From positions 1 through 7,007 of the forward strand of contig JAIRZO010000071.1 of the NCBI GenBank assembly GCA_031267195.1: a DNA stretch of 7,007 bases, read 5' to 3'. The DNA comes from Holosporaceae bacterium. Lineage in GTDB: Bacteria > Pseudomonadota > Alphaproteobacteria > UBA3830. Position numbers and translations under genes: made by a program. The first letter of the stretch is position 1; every line of letters starts with the position of its first letter. Below the pieces are notes generated by a model. That model was given only the letters and a program-made list of their open reading frames with translations. It did no database searches and was not told the DNA's origin. Shown here piece by piece: positions 5,330-7,007 of this stretch.

Positions 5330-6667
5330 ATGATAAAAAAAATATTAATAGCAAATAGGGGAGAAATTGCCATTAGAATTCTGCGAGCTTGCAAGGATTT
5401 GAATATTAGCACTGTGGCCGTCCATTCGACGGTAGATGCCGATGCCATGCATGTCCGTTTGGCAGATGAAAGTGTCTGCATTGGTCCGGCGCAGCCTCGG
5501 GAAAGCTATCTTAATGTTCCTGCTATCATTTCCGCTGCCTGTGTTACCGGCGCAGATGCTATTCATCCTGGATTCGGATTTCTCAGCGAAAACGCCATGT
5601 TTGCTCATATGGTTAAGGAGCATGGGCTGATATTTATCGGTCCCAAGGCAGACCAAATCGCCATGATAGGCGATAAAATAATGGCAAAAAAAACCATGGC
5701 TAGAATTGGGTTGCCGGTGGTATCTGGATCGGATGGCACCGTCACCAGTATCGAAAAGGCTCTGCGTATGGCGGAGAAAATGGGATTTCCTGTCCTCATT
5801 AAAGCGACTGGCGGTGGTGGTGGCAGAGGAATGAATGTTGCACGATCCCCGCAGGATGTGCCTCTGGCTTATGAAACAGCCCGAAGAGAAGCGGGCATTG
5901 CCTTCGGCAATGATAGCGTGTATCTGGAAAAGTATTTGGAAAATCCACGACATATCGAATTTCAAATCCTTGCGGATCAATTCGGCAACGCCATCCATCT
6001 TGGGGAACGCGATTGTTCTCTGCAGCGAAGGAATCAAAAGGTATGGGAAGAAGCTCCAAGTATCGTTTTAACTCCCGCGTTCCGTGATGAATTTGGACGG
6101 AAAATAGCTACCGCCATTTCTCAATTGGGTTATGTGGGAGTTGGAACGCTGGAATTTTTGTACGAAAATGATCAATTGTTTTTTATAGAAATGAATACAC
6201 GCCTTCAGGTGGAGCACCCCATAACAGAAATGATTACTGGGTGTGATATTGTCTGTGAGCAGATTCTCATCGCATCCGGAGAAAAATTGTCGCTGACGCA
6301 GGAAGAGGTGAAATTTTCCGGACATGCCATAGAATGCCGTATAAATGCCGAAAATCCGGCGACGTTCATACCATCTGCAGGTACAGTTTCCAACTACCAT
6401 TGTCCCGGTGGCCCCGGAGTTCGTGTTGATAGTGCGCTTTATGATGGCTGCAAGATTCCACCATATTACGATAGCTTGATAGCCAAACTAATTGTATGTG
6501 GGAGAGACCGTCAGCAATGTCTTGCTCGGTTACGGCGGGCTCTGAGGGAATATGTAATCGACGGCGTGGACACATTAGTTCCATTGCACCAAAAAATATC
6601 GGATAATCCAAATGTCGTTGAAGGAAAGTTCGATATTCATTTTTTGGAGAAAATTTTTGGAAATTAA
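5330..6667 (+). CDS. accC: Biotin carboxylase subunit of acetyl-CoA carboxylase
   Basis: AccC uses ATP and bicarbonate to carboxylate the biotin on BCCP (AccB), the first half-reaction of acetyl-CoA carboxylase. The 445 residues match the family (~447-450). The N-terminal domain opens with KILIANRGEIAIRI (4-17) and has HPGFGFLSEN (79-88). The ATP-grasp domain has K116 in GDK, K158 before the glycine-rich loop TGGGGGRGMN, H208, K237, E275, E287 in FIEMN, and RLQVEHPITEM (291-301) with R291 and E295. The C-terminal domain includes ECRINAENP and YDSLIAKL. Catalytic residues are complete. The motif usually reading RRHQKV is RRNQKV here (N235). There is no clear Shine-Dalgarno before ATG 5330; translational coupling to accB is likely. 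A probable terminator follows at 6685-6713. Confidence 0.97.
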   Translation: MIKKILIANRGEIAIRILRACKDLNISTVAVHSTVDADAMHVRLADESVCIGPAQPRESYLNVPAIISAACVTGADAIHPGFGFLSENAMFAHMVKEHGLIFIGPKADQIAMIGDKIMAKKTMARIGLPVVSGSDGTVTSIEKALRMAEKMGFPVLIKATGGGGGRGMNVARSPQDVPLAYETARREAGIAFGNDSVYLEKYLENPRHIEFQILADQFGNAIHLGERDCSLQRRNQKVWEEAPSIVLTPAFRDEFGRKIATAISQLGYVGVGTLEFLYENDQLFFIEMNTRLQVEHPITEMITGCDIVCEQILIASGEKLSLTQEEVKFSGHAIECRINAENPATFIPSAGTVSNYHCPGGPGVRVDSALYDGCKIPPYYDSLIAKLIVCGRDRQQCLARLRRALREYVIDGVDTLVPLHQKISDNPNVVEGKFDIHFLEKIFGN

Positions 6668-6684
6668 TTGGAATAGCCCTGTAT

Positions 6685-6713
6685 AACCATTGCTTTCGGC
6701 TGCGGTTTTTTTT
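6685..6713 (+). terminator. Probable intrinsic terminator of accBC
   Basis: AACC (6685-6688) pairs with GGTT (6704-6707), and an inner GC/GC pair closes around TTTCG. The stem is imperfect, with two mismatches, and runs straight into eight T residues (6706-6713). It starts 18 nt after the accC stop. The T-tract and position are convincing; the stem is only moderate. Confidence 0.5.
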
Positions 6714-6798
6714 ATTGTATGTGTTATCGATGTTTTTCCGAGTGAAGGATGATTATTGGCAGCGGTTCGAACAACGTTAGCACATGAAGCATACGAGC

Positions 6799-6874
6799 GG
6801 GCAATTAGCTCAGTTGGTAGAGCATCTGACTTTTAATCAGGTGGTCGCAGGTTCGAATCCTGCATTGCCCACCA
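6799..6874 (+). tRNA. tRNA-Lys (anticodon TTT)
   Basis: A 76-nt cloverleaf: the acceptor GGGCAAT (6799-6805) pairs perfectly with ATTGCCC (6864-6870). The D stem is GCTC/GAGC, the anticodon stem TCTGA/TCAGG, and the T stem GCAGG/CCTGC around TTCGAAT. The loop CTTTTAA gives anticodon TTT (6832-6834), reading AAA and AAG. Discriminator A and an encoded CCA (6872-6874) follow. No convincing promoter was found in the 85 nt between the accC terminator and the gene. An IS5-family fragment begins within a few bases of the 3' end. Confidence 0.97.
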
Positions 6875-6879
6875 CCTTA

Positions 6880-7007
6880 AATATCAGCGAAAAATTGCTG
6901 GAATTACTCATAGATGACGTTGATTACGAGTGGCTGATGATTGATTCCACGCATGTTAAAGTGCATCAACAAGGGAGCGGAGCGGTTAGGTAATCAGAGC
7001 ATGAGCG
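6880..7007 (+). pseudogene. IS5-family transposase fragment (runs off the window)
   Basis: In the frame of 6880 the translation gives ISEKLLELLIDDVDYEWLMI followed by DSTHVKVHQQGSGAVR. This is the region around the first catalytic Asp of IS5-family (ISL2/IS1031/IS427-like) DDE transposases. Everything N-terminal is missing: the similarity starts about 7 nt after the tRNA-Lys CCA, with no start codon or ribosome binding site. The frame meets TAA at 6991-6993, but the next frame continues with GNQSMS, as expected for the family. So there is either a one-base deletion or, less likely, a programmed frameshift as in two-ORF members of the group. No slippery A-run is visible there. It is probably a dead relic; what lies beyond 7007 is unknown. 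Confidence 0.75.

Noticed and set aside
5345..6037. A 230-codon open frame on the minus strand opposite accC
   Set aside because: It lies wholly inside the clearly functional accC, has no recognisable domains or ribosome binding site, and is a shadow of the sense codon bias.
6761..6776. GGTTCGAAC-like sequence before tRNA-Lys as a tRNA T-arm relic
   Set aside because: The flanking bases do not form a T stem and no other tRNA parts are present; GTTCGAAC is just a short palindrome.
6784..6993. A 69-codon open frame beginning before tRNA-Lys
   Set aside because: Its first half is a translation of the tRNA itself. Only the part from about 6880 is real, and that is a truncated transposase.
1..7007. 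CRISPR array, toxin-antitoxin pair, defence system or other novel multi-gene system
   Set aside because: No regularly spaced repeats and no unexplained intact gene cluster were seen; all intact genes are recognised housekeeping genes.

Overview
The window reads as a stretch of alphaproteobacterial chromosome, most likely from a host-associated or obligately intracellular lineage (Rickettsiales- or Holosporales-like). The evidence is the alphaproteobacterial style of L28, BCCP (AccB) and biotin carboxylase, the tkt-gap gene order, the fused HPPK-DHPS folate enzyme, the fairly AT-rich composition, and the many decayed insertion sequences. The assignment to a lineage is inference; no species is claimed. 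All intact genes lie on the + strand, and every one is a housekeeping gene.

Layout. Positions 1-957 hold the C-terminal half of transketolase, cut by the window edge, followed after 16 nt by a complete glyceraldehyde-3-phosphate dehydrogenase gene (974-1972). The next ~600 bases have no intact gene but carry a badly decayed IS1-family transposase (about 2064-2575). It ends just before the ribosome binding site of rpmB (L28, best start GTG 2592). Seven bases after rpmB comes folKP (2905-4140), a bifunctional HPPK-DHPS of folate synthesis. Behind it lies an opposite-strand remnant of an IS481-family transposase (about 4172-4420), then tRNA-Val(GAC) at 4494-4568 with a plausible promoter. A 96-bp MITE-like inverted-repeat element (4631-4726) sits between that tRNA and the accB-accC operon (4826-6667). 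A probable terminator follows accC, then tRNA-Lys(UUU) at 6799-6874. The C-terminal-ward part of an IS5-family transposase starts a few bases after the tRNA and runs off the window.

How the genes work together. tkt and gap serve the pentose phosphate/glycolytic core. folKP makes dihydropteroate. accB and accC supply the biotin carrier and biotin carboxylase subunits of acetyl-CoA carboxylase for fatty acid synthesis. The unusual aspect is the spacers: most of the longer ones hold a different mobile-element relic (IS1, IS481, MITE-like, IS5). This suggests past IS expansion followed by decay, with selection keeping the essential genes intact. I saw no convincing new multi-gene system. The points most worth checking are the MITE-like element, the IS relics that abut or may have remodelled rpmB, folKP and tRNA-Lys, and the unusual active-site-neighbouring residues in FolKP and AccC.
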